A DNA stretch of 62,603 nucleotides from Variovorax gracilis. GTDB lineage: Bacteria; Pseudomonadota; Gammaproteobacteria; Burkholderiales; Burkholderiaceae_C. The stretch spans positions 1 through 62,603 of the forward strand of contig NZ_JASZYF010000033.1 of assembly GCF_030317115.1 (NCBI RefSeq). The letters are read 5' to 3'. Shown one piece after another: positions 15,693-23,705 of the stretch (position 1 is the stretch's first letter; each line of letters starts with the position of its first letter). Below the pieces are notes generated by a model. That model was not told where the DNA came from and made no database searches. It saw nothing but the letters and a program-made list of their open reading frames with translations. The translations under genes and the position numbers were made by a program.

Positions 15693-17038
15693 GTCGCCTC
15701 GTCCACGAACCCGAGCGACAGCGCCGCCGCTCGCGGGCTGATGCCTTGCGCGAGTGCCGCGGCGGCGATCTTCGCGACCTTGTCGTAACCGATCAGCGGG
15801 TTCAGCGCCGTCACCTGCAACAGCGCGTTCTCGACGTTGCCCGCCAGCCGCGCGCGGTCCACCTCGGTGCCCTCGACCAGACGCCGGGCGAACACGCGCG
15901 ACGCATCGGCCAGCACGCGAATCGACTGCAGCAGATTGGCGATGAGCACCGGCTTGGCGACATTGAGTTCGAAGTTGCCTGACGCGTTGGCCATGGTGAT
16001 GGTCGCGTGGTTTCCGATGACCTGCATGCAGGCCTGTGCCAGCACCTCCGCAATCGTCGGATTGCGCTTGCCCGGCATGATCGAGCTCGTCAGGCCGTCG
16101 TCCGGGATCTTCAGCTCGCCCAGCCCGGAACGCGGCCCGGACCCGAGCCAGCGCACGTCGTTCGCGATCTTGATCAGTGAAGTCGCGATGACGTTCAGCG
16201 CGCCCGACGCTTCGACCAGGGCGTCGTGCGCGGCCATGCCTTCGAACTTCGATGGGTTGGGCCGGAACTCGCAGCCGGTGAGCGCACTGATCTCCTCGCA
16301 GAAGAACACGTCGAAACGGGGTGGCGCGTTCAGGCCGGTGCCGGCGGCCGTCCCACCCTGCGGCAGCAACCGGAGCCGCGGCAGGGCGGCGTCGATCCGG
16401 TCGATCCCGTGGGCGACCTGGCGGGCGAAGGTGTCGAAAGCCTGGCCCATCGTCATGGGCACCGCGTCCATCAGGTGGGTTCGAGCGATCTTGCGCACAT
16501 CGGCAAAGGCGTCGGCGCGCCGTTGCAGGCTGCCGTGCAGCAGCATGAGCGATGGCTTCAGCCGTTGCTCCAGTTCCAGCACCGTGACCACATGCATGAC
16601 GGTCGGGAAACTGTCGTTCGACGATTGCGATGCATTGACGTGGTCGTTGGGATGCAGCGGCGACTTCGTGCCCAGCGGCTGTCCCAGCAGTTCGTTCGCC
16701 CGGTTCGCGATGACCTCGTTCGCATTCATGTTGGTCTGGGTGCCGGAGCCGGTCTGCCAGACCGTGAGCGGGAAGTCCGCATCGAAGCGCCCGTCGCGCA
16801 ACTCGGCCGCAGCGGCCACGATGGGCTCCGTCAGTTCGGGCGGCAACGCTCCGCAACGCAGGTTGGCCTGCGCGGCGGCCATCTTCTGGAGCCCGAACGC
16901 GTGGATCAGGGAGGCCGGAAAGCGCTCCTCGCCGACCTCGAAGATGCCAAGCGCGCGCTGCGTCTGCGCACCCCAGTAGCGGTCAGCGGGAATCTCGACC
17001 GGGCCGAAGGCATCGCTCTCGACGCGTACGGCGCCCAT
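15659..17038 (-). CDS. fumC: Class II fumarate hydratase
   Basis: A 459-aa fumarase of the fumarase/aspartase superfamily, interconverting fumarate and L-malate. Visible landmarks are GSGTQTNMNANEVIANRANE, HPNDHVNASQSSNDSFPT, GGTAAGTG and the signature loop SSIMPGKRNP at about residues 318-327. The N-terminus (VRVESDAFGPVEIPADRYWGAQTQRA) is typical of FumC, and the length is normal. ATG at 17038 is 2 bp after the stop of the upstream Bug receptor, so it is the last gene of the dctA operon. A dedicated fumarase downstream of a dicarboxylate carrier and a second superfamily lyase suggests disposal of fumarate produced or imported by this cluster. Confidence 0.96.
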   Translation of the reverse strand: MGAVRVESDAFGPVEIPADRYWGAQTQRALGIFEVGEERFPASLIHAFGLQKMAAAQANLRCGALPPELTEPIVAAAAELRDGRFDADFPLTVWQTGSGTQTNMNANEVIANRANELLGQPLGTKSPLHPNDHVNASQSSNDSFPTVMHVVTVLELEQRLKPSLMLLHGSLQRRADAFADVRKIARTHLMDAVPMTMGQAFDTFARQVAHGIDRIDAALPRLRLLPQGGTAAGTGLNAPPRFDVFFCEEISALTGCEFRPNPSKFEGMAAHDALVEASGALNVIATSLIKIANDVRWLGSGPRSGLGELKIPDDGLTSSIMPGKRNPTIAEVLAQACMQVIGNHATITMANASGNFELNVAKPVLIANLLQSIRVLADASRVFARRLVEGTEVDRARLAGNVENALLQVTALNPLIGYDKVAKIAAAALAQGISPRAAALSLGFVDEATYDRVVGASSR

Positions 17039-17040
17039 GA

Positions 17041-18015
17041 TCAGTCCAGGGAGATGTTGGTCTTGGCCGCAACCGACTTCCATCGCGCGACCTCGCTTTC
17101 GGTGTGCTTGCCCAGCGCCGCGCCGGTGTACTGCTCCGCGGGCAGCAACTGGATGGCCTGCTCCGACATCTTGTCGGTGAAGGCCTTGTCGGTCATCACC
17201 TTCTGGTAGGCCGCCTGCACCTTGTCCAGCACGGCCTGCGGCGTGCCCTTCGGCGAGTAGACGCCATACCACGTCGATGCCTCGAAGCCCGGCAGCACGG
17301 TCTCGGCCAGCGTCGGCACGTCCTTCAGCTGCGGAAGGCGCACCTTCGACGTGACCGCCAGCGGACGCACCTTCGCCTCCTTGATCTGCGGCAACGCGGT
17401 GTTGGTCTGGTCGAAGATGCCGTCCACCTGCCCGCCGATCACGTCGATCAGCGCGGGGCCCGCGCCCTTGTACGGAACCTGCGAGATCTTGATGCCCGCG
17501 GTCGACGCGAACAGCGCCGCGATCAGGTGCGAGCTGGAGCCGACACCTGCGTTGCTGATGAACAGCTTGTCCGGGTTGGCCTTGCCGAAGTCGACCAGCG
17601 CCTTGATGTCCTTGGCCGGATGCTCCTTGCGGACCATCAGCACCAGCGGCGTATCGGGAAAGCGGAACACCGGCGCAAAGTCCTTCACCGGGTCGTAGTT
17701 GAGCTTCTTGTACAGGGCGGGCGCGGCGCCCATGTACCCCATGTGGCCGACCAGCATCGTGTAGCCGTCGGGAGCGGCGCGCGCAGCCTTGGCCGCGCCG
17801 ACCGTGCCGCCCGCGCCGGGCGTGTTGTCGATGACGATGGGTTGCCCCAGTTCCCGCGCCACGCGCTCCGCGATGCTGCGTGCCAGCGCATCGGTCGGTC
17901 CGCCCGCGGCGAAGGGCACGATCCAGGTGACCGGCTTCGCCGGATAGGACTGCGCGACAGCGCCGCCAGCAACGAAGGCCAGCGCGAGCGCGCCAAGTTT
18001 CCAGTTCGACTTCAT
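17041..18015 (-). CDS. Bug/TctC-family periplasmic solute receptor
   Basis: A 324-aa exported protein with a clear signal peptide (MKSNWKLGALALAFVAGGAV, cleavage at about AVAQS). Family motifs are YPAKPVTWIVPFAAGGPTD, IDNTPGAGGTVGA, APDGYTMLVG, VPYKGAGPALIDVIGG and DVPTLAETVLPGFE. The two beta-strands that cradle a ligand carboxylate (residues about 25-40 and the YKGAG region) are intact. It lies between dctA (27 bp upstream) and fumC (2 bp downstream). A second uptake receptor next to the DctA permease suggests the cluster recognises a larger polycarboxylate in addition to C4-dicarboxylates; ligand identity is inference. Confidence 0.94.
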   Translation of the reverse strand: MKSNWKLGALALAFVAGGAVAQSYPAKPVTWIVPFAAGGPTDALARSIAERVARELGQPIVIDNTPGAGGTVGAAKAARAAPDGYTMLVGHMGYMGAAPALYKKLNYDPVKDFAPVFRFPDTPLVLMVRKEHPAKDIKALVDFGKANPDKLFISNAGVGSSSHLIAALFASTAGIKISQVPYKGAGPALIDVIGGQVDGIFDQTNTALPQIKEAKVRPLAVTSKVRLPQLKDVPTLAETVLPGFEASTWYGVYSPKGTPQAVLDKVQAAYQKVMTDKAFTDKMSEQAIQLLPAEQYTGAALGKHTESEVARWKSVAAKTNISLD

Positions 18016-18042
18016 GATGAATTCCTTCAGGTGGGATCGGGG

Positions 18043-19455
18043 TCAGTGGGCAGCCGCCGGCGAACGCATGTCGATGCCGGTCGGGTGGGGATTGGTGTCC
18101 TTCATGTCCTCGGGCAGCAGGTTGCCGTCGTCCAGTTGTGCATCCGCGGCGGCGATCGCCGGGAAGCGCTCGGGATAGAGATGCCGCTCGGCAACCTTCG
18201 GGTCGAAGGTGCCCGACCATTTCGCGACGACCACGACCGCCACGCTGTTGCCGATGGTGTTGCAGGTCGAGATCGCCATCGACAGGAAGCGGTAGACGCC
18301 GAAGATCACCGCCAGTCCTTCGACCGGGAGAATGCCGGTGGAGGTCACGGTCGCCGCGAACACGACGAACGAGCCGCCCGACACCGTGGCCGCGCCCTTG
18401 GAGGTCAGCAGCATCAGCAGCAGGATGCCGATCTGGTGGTCCAGCGACAGCGGAACGCCGTACGCGTGCGAGATGAACATCACCCCCATCGCCATGAAGA
18501 TCGACGTGCCGTCGAGGTTGAAGGCATAGCCGGTGGGCAGCACCAGTCCGACGGTCTGCTTGGCGCAGCCCAGACGTTCGAGCTTGATCAACAGGCGGGG
18601 CAAGGCGCTTTCCGACGATGCCGTGCCGAGCACGATCAGGATCTCGTCCTTGATGTAGCGCAGGAAGCGCCAGAGGCTGAAGCCGGCGATCTTCGCGATG
18701 AGGCCGAGCACGACGGCGATGAACAGCGCGATGACGGCATAGAAGCTCAGCACCAGTTGCGCCAGCGCGATCAGCACCGCGCTGCCATTGCTGCCGACCG
18801 AGTACGCGACGGCGCCGAAGGTGCCGATCGGTGCCAGTTTCATCACGAGGTTGATGAACGAGAACAGCACTTCCGAGATGTAGTCCAGTCCGCCGTTGAC
18901 CTTTTCGCGGCGGCCTTCGGGAATCGCGAGGATGCCGATGCCGACCATCACCGCGAGGACGACGACCTGCAGCAGCTCGCCTTTGGCGAAGGCACCGACG
19001 AAGTTGTCGGGAACGATATGGGCCATGAACTCCAGGAAGCCTTGCGGCGCCGCGGCCTTCGCCACAGGAGCTGCAGCGCCTCCCGCCACCGTGGTCATGC
19101 CCTTGCCGATGCCCAGCAGATTGCCCGCCAGCAGCCCGACGACCAGCGCGATGGTGGAAATCACCTCGAAGTAGACGATCGATCGCCAGCCGACGCGCCC
19201 TGCACTCTTCACATCGCCGGCCGATGCGATGCCGTGCACGATGGTGAGGAACACGAGCGGTGCGACGCCCGCCTTGATGAGCGATAGGAACATGTCGCCC
19301 AGCAACTTGAGTTGCGAGGCGAACTTCGGGAAGGCGAAGCCAACGACGATGCCGAGCACCAGCGAGACCAGCACCTGCATGCCCAGCTTGCGGTACCAGG
19401 GCAGCTTGCGGGCGGGAGCCAGGGGCGCTTCGAGTGTGGTGGTGGTGGTTGTCAT
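18043..19455 (-). CDS. dctA: C4-dicarboxylate:cation symporter
   Basis: A 470-aa inner-membrane carrier of the DAACS family importing succinate, fumarate, malate or related acids. Recognisable segments are LPWYRKLGMQVLVSLVLGI, MFLSLIKAGVAPLVFLTIVHGIAS, the serine-rich hairpin (LGTASSESALPRL) and LVLPTGYAFNLDGTSIFMAMG. The second hairpin LLTSKGAATVSGGSFVVFAAT and the terminal helix motif CNTIGNSVAVVVVAKW follow. Residues and length match DctA; the C-terminal tail is about 30 residues longer than in enteric forms and hydrophilic. A purine-rich GGGAGAGAGACAAG leader precedes the ATG. It begins 19 bp after the lyase gene, within a four-gene operon. Confidence 0.95.
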   Translation of the reverse strand: MTTTTTTLEAPLAPARKLPWYRKLGMQVLVSLVLGIVVGFAFPKFASQLKLLGDMFLSLIKAGVAPLVFLTIVHGIASAGDVKSAGRVGWRSIVYFEVISTIALVVGLLAGNLLGIGKGMTTVAGGAAAPVAKAAAPQGFLEFMAHIVPDNFVGAFAKGELLQVVVLAVMVGIGILAIPEGRREKVNGGLDYISEVLFSFINLVMKLAPIGTFGAVAYSVGSNGSAVLIALAQLVLSFYAVIALFIAVVLGLIAKIAGFSLWRFLRYIKDEILIVLGTASSESALPRLLIKLERLGCAKQTVGLVLPTGYAFNLDGTSIFMAMGVMFISHAYGVPLSLDHQIGILLLMLLTSKGAATVSGGSFVVFAATVTSTGILPVEGLAVIFGVYRFLSMAISTCNTIGNSVAVVVVAKWSGTFDPKVAERHLYPERFPAIAAADAQLDDGNLLPEDMKDTNPHPTGIDMRSPAAAH

Positions 19456-19474
19456 CTTGTCTCTCTCCCGCGCC

Positions 19475-20851
19475 TCAGGCGCTGACTTCGGCGGACAGCG
19501 CCAGCGCGCGATCCACCATCTGCGGCGCCAGGCCGAGGTAGTTGGCCGGATCGGTGAGGCGATCGATGGTGGCGCGGTCGAAGTGCTTCGTGACTTCGGG
19601 CAGGGCCGCGAGGGCTTCGGCCAGCGTGCCGCCCTTGTCGTTCACGGTGCGGCAGGCGTCGTAGACCACGTCGTGCGCCTGCTGCCGGCCGATGTGCGGG
19701 GCCATGCCCATCATCACGGCCTCGGCCACGATCAGGCCCTTGGTGATGCCGAGATTGTGGGCCATGCGGGCCTCGTCGACGATGAGGCCGCCGAGCGCGA
19801 ACTTGGCCTGGTGCAAGGCGCCCGACGTGAGGATGAAGCTCTCAGGGATGGCAATCCACTCGGCATGCCACGGGCCGGTGGCGCGCTCGAAGTCCTGCAC
19901 CATCGCATCGATCATCAGCCCGGCGTGCTGGCGCACCGCCTTGGAGGCGGCCAGCATCAACTCGCTGGAGATCGGGTTGCGCTTCTGCGGCATCGTGCTC
20001 GACGCGCCGCGCCCCTTGACGAAGGGTTCGTAGACCTCGGCGAACTCGGTCGACGCCATGATCATGATGTCGAGCGCGATCTTGCCGAGCGAGCCCGTGA
20101 TGATCGCCAGCAGGTTCACCGCCTCGGCGAAGCCGTCGCGGGCCACGTGCCAGGTGGTGGCGGGCACGCCGAGCTTCAGCTCCTCGGCCATCGCCTTCTG
20201 CACTTCGAAGCCCTTGTCGCCGAGCGAGGCCAGCGTGCCGGCGGCACCCGCGAACTCGACCACCGCCACGCGAGGCCGCAACTCGGCGAGGCGCTCCTGG
20301 TGCCGGTCGAACATCGCGAGCCAGATCGCCACCTTGTAGCCGAAGGTCACCGGCAGCGCCTGCTGCAGGTGGGTGCGGCCCGCCATCGGCGTGTCGCGGT
20401 GCTTCTTCGCCAGCACACTCAGGATGCCGCGCAGCTCGCGGATGTCCTCGCCCACGCTGTCGAGCGCATCGCGCACCTGCAGCGCGACGGCGGTGTCCAT
20501 GATGTCCTGCGTGGTCGCGCCCCAGTGCACATAGCGGCCCGATTCGCCGCACATCGCAACCAGCTGGTGGACGAGCGGGAGGATCGGATAGCCCACGATG
20601 TCCGTCTCGTGGCGCATGTGGTCGAAGTCGATGCGATCGATCCTGGATTCGCGTTCGATGACTTCGGCCGCCTCCGCGGGGATGACGCCGCAGCGGGCCT
20701 CCGCCTTCGCCAGGGCGATCTCGGCATCGATGTAGCGCTGGATCAGTGCGCCGTCCGAGAAGAGCTGGCGCATCTTCTGCGTGCCGAATGCATCGCGGAA
20801 CAGGATGGAGTCGACGACCGTGCTGGCCATGGGAAGCGAAGGAGTGGACAT
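19475..20851 (-). CDS. Fumarase/aspartase-superfamily lyase (carboxymuconate cycloisomerase/adenylosuccinate lyase-like)
   Basis: A 458-aa lyase. Conserved regions of the superfamily are visible: YVHWGATTQDIMDTA (region 1), AGRTHLQQALPVTFGYK (region 2, with the catalytic His), and the signature loop GRGASSTMPQKRNPISSE (region 3). The PQKRNP form is typical of the PcaB/PurB branch rather than FumC. Members eliminate a group beta to a carboxylate, commonly releasing fumarate. It is the first gene of the operon, followed by dctA, a Bug receptor and fumC; a fumarate-releasing C-N or C-O lyase on a substituted succinate is a good inference. No protocatechuate genes are near, so a PcaB role is unlikely. 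ATG at 20851 has GAGG upstream; 20830 is an alternative. Confidence 0.88.
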   Translation of the reverse strand: MSTPSLPMASTVVDSILFRDAFGTQKMRQLFSDGALIQRYIDAEIALAKAEARCGVIPAEAAEVIERESRIDRIDFDHMRHETDIVGYPILPLVHQLVAMCGESGRYVHWGATTQDIMDTAVALQVRDALDSVGEDIRELRGILSVLAKKHRDTPMAGRTHLQQALPVTFGYKVAIWLAMFDRHQERLAELRPRVAVVEFAGAAGTLASLGDKGFEVQKAMAEELKLGVPATTWHVARDGFAEAVNLLAIITGSLGKIALDIMIMASTEFAEVYEPFVKGRGASSTMPQKRNPISSELMLAASKAVRQHAGLMIDAMVQDFERATGPWHAEWIAIPESFILTSGALHQAKFALGGLIVDEARMAHNLGITKGLIVAEAVMMGMAPHIGRQQAHDVVYDACRTVNDKGGTLAEALAALPEVTKHFDRATIDRLTDPANYLGLAPQMVDRALALSAEVSA

Positions 20852-20885
20852 GGGGACCTCGTGGAGTGGTGTGGGGCGGACGTCA

Positions 20886-20926
20886 ATATGTCCGGACATA
20901 TCTTCACTGTAATATGTTCGGACATA
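20886..20926. promoter_or_regulatory. Two tandem palindromic operators for the HutC-type GntR regulator
   Basis: ATATGTCCGGACATAT at 20886-20901 is a perfect 16-bp palindrome. TATGTTCGGACATA at 20913-20926 is the same element with one mismatch. Their centres are 26 bp apart, about two and a half helical turns. They occupy the gap between the leftward lyase operon and the rightward gntR gene, and one sits within the predicted lyase promoter. Confidence 0.75.
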
Positions 20927-20934
20927 ATTTCCAA
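20906..20934 (-). promoter_or_regulatory. Predicted promoter of the lyase-dctA-Bug-fumC operon
   Basis: On the minus strand, TTGGAA (20934-20929) and TACAGT (20911-20906) are separated by 17 bp, each matching four of six consensus bases. The right-hand operator fills the spacer and the left-hand operator lies just downstream of the -10 box, an arrangement expected for repression. Start codon of the lyase is 55 bp downstream. Confidence 0.5.
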
Positions 20935-20955
20935 ATGGGGTATACCCTTAAGCCC

Positions 20956-21705
20956 ATGAACGACGCTCACGAACCGGCCCCGCAGAAGGCCAACTTCTCG
21001 AACATCGCCCGCCACCTGACCGAAGGCATCACGTCGGGGCACTTCGCCGTGGGGACGCTGCTGCCTACCGAACTGGAGTTGTGCAAGCACTACGGCACCA
21101 GCCGCCACACCGTGCGCGCCGCGCTGGCGGAGTTGCAGGAGCTGGGACTGGTGTCGCGGCGCAAGAACGTGGGCACGCGCGTGGTCTCGGCGAAGCCAAG
21201 GCCCAGGTTCAGGCCGTCCCTGGCATCGGTCGACGACCTGGTGCAGTTCGGTGCCGAGCACCAGCGCGTGGTGCAGGCGATCGGGCCGACGACGGTCACC
21301 GGCGAACTCGCCCGCGAGCTGGGCTGCGCCGATGGCGCGCCCTGGCTGCGCATTTCGAGCCTGCGGATGGTGGGCGACGAGGACGCGCTGCCGATCGGCT
21401 GGACCGACGTCTACATCGACCCCGGCTATGCCGACATCGCCGAGGTGGTCCGGGCCTCTCCCGATTCGCTGATCAGCTCACTGATCGAGGACCGCTATGA
21501 CCGGCATATCGCGGAGATCCACCAGGACGTGCGCGCGTTCACGATCACCGATGGCGCCATGGCCGACAAGCTCCAGGTGAAGACCGGCACGACGGCGCTG
21601 AAGATCGTTCGACGCTATTTCGACGACGAGGGCGATGTCTTCGAGATCTCCGTCTCGGTGCATCCGGCGGACCGGTTCTCGGTGTCGATGCAACTGCGCC
21701 GATAG
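20956..21705 (+). CDS. GntR-family regulator, HutC/UTRA subgroup
   Basis: A 249-aa regulator. The winged helix-turn-helix occupies about residues 8-80 (NIARHLTEGITSGHFAVGTLLPTELELCKHYGTSRHTVRAAL, then ELQELGLVSRRKNVGTRVV). The UTRA ligand domain follows (RISSLRMVGDEDALPIGWTDVYID through TALKIVRRYFDDEGDVFEISVSVHP). ATG at 20956 was chosen; an ATG at 20935 adds seven residues. It is divergent from the lyase-dctA operon with 104 bp between start codons, and twin palindromes in that gap are its probable binding sites. UTRA domains commonly sense a pathway substrate or product, here perhaps the polycarboxylate or an amino-acid derivative. Confidence 0.92.
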   Translation: MNDAHEPAPQKANFSNIARHLTEGITSGHFAVGTLLPTELELCKHYGTSRHTVRAALAELQELGLVSRRKNVGTRVVSAKPRPRFRPSLASVDDLVQFGAEHQRVVQAIGPTTVTGELARELGCADGAPWLRISSLRMVGDEDALPIGWTDVYIDPGYADIAEVVRASPDSLISSLIEDRYDRHIAEIHQDVRAFTITDGAMADKLQVKTGTTALKIVRRYFDDEGDVFEISVSVHPADRFSVSMQLRR

Positions 21706-21725
21706 AAGGGGAGAAGGGGCTGCGG

Positions 21726-22979
21726 CTACGCCGCGCTTTCGAAGAGGTTCCGGCGAGACACGCCCGCGGGACTTTGAACCCCGATCAGCGCCATGTTGCG
21801 CATGATTTCCGACGCCAGGATGCCGATGGCGTGCTCCACGCCGGCCTGCCCCGCCACCGCGCCGGCGTAGTTGAAAGGCCGCCCGACGAAGACGAACCTG
21901 GCACCGAGCGCCAGCGCGAGCAGCACGTCGTTGCCACGACGGAAGCCGCTGTCGATCATCACGGGATAGTCCTTGCCGAGCGCTTCGACGACCGCCGGCA
22001 ACACCTGCATCGGCGACACCGCGCCGTCGAGCTGCCGCCCGCCGTGGTTCGACAGGATGACGCCGTCGGCCCCATGCTCGCTCGCCTGCAGTGCATCGCG
22101 CGGGTCGAGGATGCCCTTGACGACCAGCGGGCCCTTCCAGCGCCGGCGTATCAGCGCGAAGTGCTCCCAGTTCAGGTGGTCGCGCGCGCCGAAGTCGCGC
22201 ATCACGCTGGACGAGAGGATCGGCGCACCGCGCGTGGCCTGCGAGTTCTCGAAATGCGGCATGCCTTGCGTGAGCAGCGTGCGGAGTGCCGTCCCGCAAA
22301 GCCACCCGGGGTGCGTGATGCCATCCAGCGCCAGGCGCAGGCTCGGTCGCAAAGGGGTGGAGAAGCCGGCGCGGATGTTGTTCTCGCGGTTGCCCGAGAC
22401 GGGCGTGTCCACCGTGACCACGAGCGTGCCGAAGCCGGCGCGCTCCACCCGGTCGAGCAGCTTGAGGATGCGCTCCGGCTCCCCGGGCACGTAGGCCTGG
22501 AACCATGCACCCGGATTGGCGCGGGCAATCTCCTCCATCGGAATCAGGGAGGTGCCGCTGAGGATCATCGGCACGTTGGCGGCCGCGGCCGCCTGCGCCT
22601 GCACCAGGTCGCCGCGGTAGGCCGATAGCGCGCTGATGCCCATGGGCGCGATGCCGAATGGCGCCGCGTACTGCCGCCCGAGCAAGGGCGTGGCGAGCGT
22701 GCGCGCGGAGGTGTCCGTCAGGATGCGGGGCACCCACGCGAAGCCCTCGAAGGCGCTGCGATTGGCGCGCAGCGAGCGGTTCGTTTCGCAGCCGCCCGAC
22801 ACGTAGGCAAAGATGGGCGCGGGCAGGAAGCGGCGTGCCGCGTGCTCGAAATCGTCCAGAGACAGCATGCGGCGCAGCCTGCGCGGCAGCTTCCGCGCGC
22901 CTGCGCCAGTCGGCGCGGACGAACTCGGCGCCGCGAATTTCTCCAGGCCGGTCGATGAGGTCGTCACGGCGGCGCTCAC
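21726..22979 (-). CDS. FMN-dependent alpha-hydroxy-acid oxidase/dehydrogenase
   Basis: A 417-aa enzyme of the lactate dehydrogenase/glycolate oxidase/mandelate dehydrogenase family that oxidises L-2-hydroxy acids to 2-oxo acids. The active-site signature SNHGGRQLDG contains the catalytic H312. Other landmarks are FAYVSGGCETNRSLRANR near the N-terminus, APFGIAPMG, the VTVDTPVSGNRE flavin strand, VKGILDPRDA and IDSGFRRGNDVLLALALGA. The N-terminal 35 residues are extra compared with core members. The start is GTG at 22979, sharing a 4-bp GTGA overlap with the stop of the RraA-like gene, implying translational coupling. It is the last gene of a leftward 2-hydroxy-acid operon. Confidence 0.92.
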   Translation of the reverse strand: MSAAVTTSSTGLEKFAAPSSSAPTGAGARKLPRRLRRMLSLDDFEHAARRFLPAPIFAYVSGGCETNRSLRANRSAFEGFAWVPRILTDTSARTLATPLLGRQYAAPFGIAPMGISALSAYRGDLVQAQAAAAANVPMILSGTSLIPMEEIARANPGAWFQAYVPGEPERILKLLDRVERAGFGTLVVTVDTPVSGNRENNIRAGFSTPLRPSLRLALDGITHPGWLCGTALRTLLTQGMPHFENSQATRGAPILSSSVMRDFGARDHLNWEHFALIRRRWKGPLVVKGILDPRDALQASEHGADGVILSNHGGRQLDGAVSPMQVLPAVVEALGKDYPVMIDSGFRRGNDVLLALALGARFVFVGRPFNYAGAVAGQAGVEHAIGILASEIMRNMALIGVQSPAGVSRRNLFESAA

Positions 22980-23674
22980 ACCGGCAAGCCCTTGGCGCGC
23001 AAGGTCGCGTCAAAACGCTCGGGGTCGGACCTGCCTGCCGCGTTGTCTGCACGGATCTTCGCTTCCTTGACCAGGTGCGCGCGGCTTCGCGCGAGGACGT
23101 CGGCACACTCGGCGGCCGGGATGGCAATGACGCCATCGGCATCGCCGACGATCAGGTCGCCCGGCAGCACGGCAAGGCCGGCGCACGAGACCGGCACGTT
23201 GATCTCGCCGGGGCCGTCCTTGCTCGGGCCACGGTGCGTGTGGCCGCGCGCAAAGATCGGCATGCCCTCCTCCGCCCATTCGCAGAGGTCGCGCACCGCG
23301 CCATCGATGACGAGGCCGCCGAGCCGCTTGAAGAGGCAGGTCGTGCGGATCAGCCCGCCGACCAATGCCTGCGACACGTCGCCGCCGCCATCGATCACGA
23401 GCACATCACCGGGCTGCACCATCATCAGCGCCTTGTGGATCATCAGGTTGTCGCCGGGGCGCACGCGCACCGTGACGGCCGGGCCGCACAGCACGGTGTC
23501 GAGCCGCGCGTGATACTGGCGCAAGCCGATGGTGCCGATGTTGCGGCTCATGGCGTCGCCGATCGCCGCGACCGGGATGTCGCGGAAGGCTGACACGACC
23601 TCGGCAGTGGGCCCTTCGGCACGGGGATGGATGCGGTAGCCGGCGGGCCACTGGACGGTGGTTTCGTTGCTCAT
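22976..23674 (-). CDS. RraA-like 4-hydroxy-4-methyl-2-oxoglutarate/4-carboxy-4-hydroxy-2-oxoadipate aldolase family protein
   Basis: A 232-aa protein of the RraA/HMG-aldolase fold. The metal and substrate-binding region reads GDVLVIDGGGDVSQALVGGL, then GLVIDGAVRD with the Arg-Asp pair typical of active aldolases or oxaloacetate decarboxylases. The N-terminus (FRDIPVAAIGDAMSRNIGTIG) is typical. Family members retro-aldol cleave 4-hydroxy-2-oxo diacids to pyruvate and a second acid. RNase E inhibitor function applies only to a narrow branch and is not suggested here. ATG at 23674 is 31 bp after the dehydrogenase stop, and the 3' end overlaps the oxidase start by 4 bp. Context implies a 2-oxo acid formed by the neighbouring oxidoreductases is the substrate. 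Confidence 0.88.
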   Translation of the reverse strand: MSNETTVQWPAGYRIHPRAEGPTAEVVSAFRDIPVAAIGDAMSRNIGTIGLRQYHARLDTVLCGPAVTVRVRPGDNLMIHKALMMVQPGDVLVIDGGGDVSQALVGGLIRTTCLFKRLGGLVIDGAVRDLCEWAEEGMPIFARGHTHRGPSKDGPGEINVPVSCAGLAVLPGDLIVGDADGVIAIPAAECADVLARSRAHLVKEAKIRADNAAGRSDPERFDATLRAKGLPV

Positions 23675-23705
23675 GGGATCTCCGGGAACGTGAGGACGGC
23701 GGGTA

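Noticed and set aside
21722..21739. Hairpin GCGGC-TAC-GCCGC followed by GCTTT
   Set aside because: Only a 5-bp stem, inside or at the end of the oxidase gene, with a weak T run; too weak to call a terminator.
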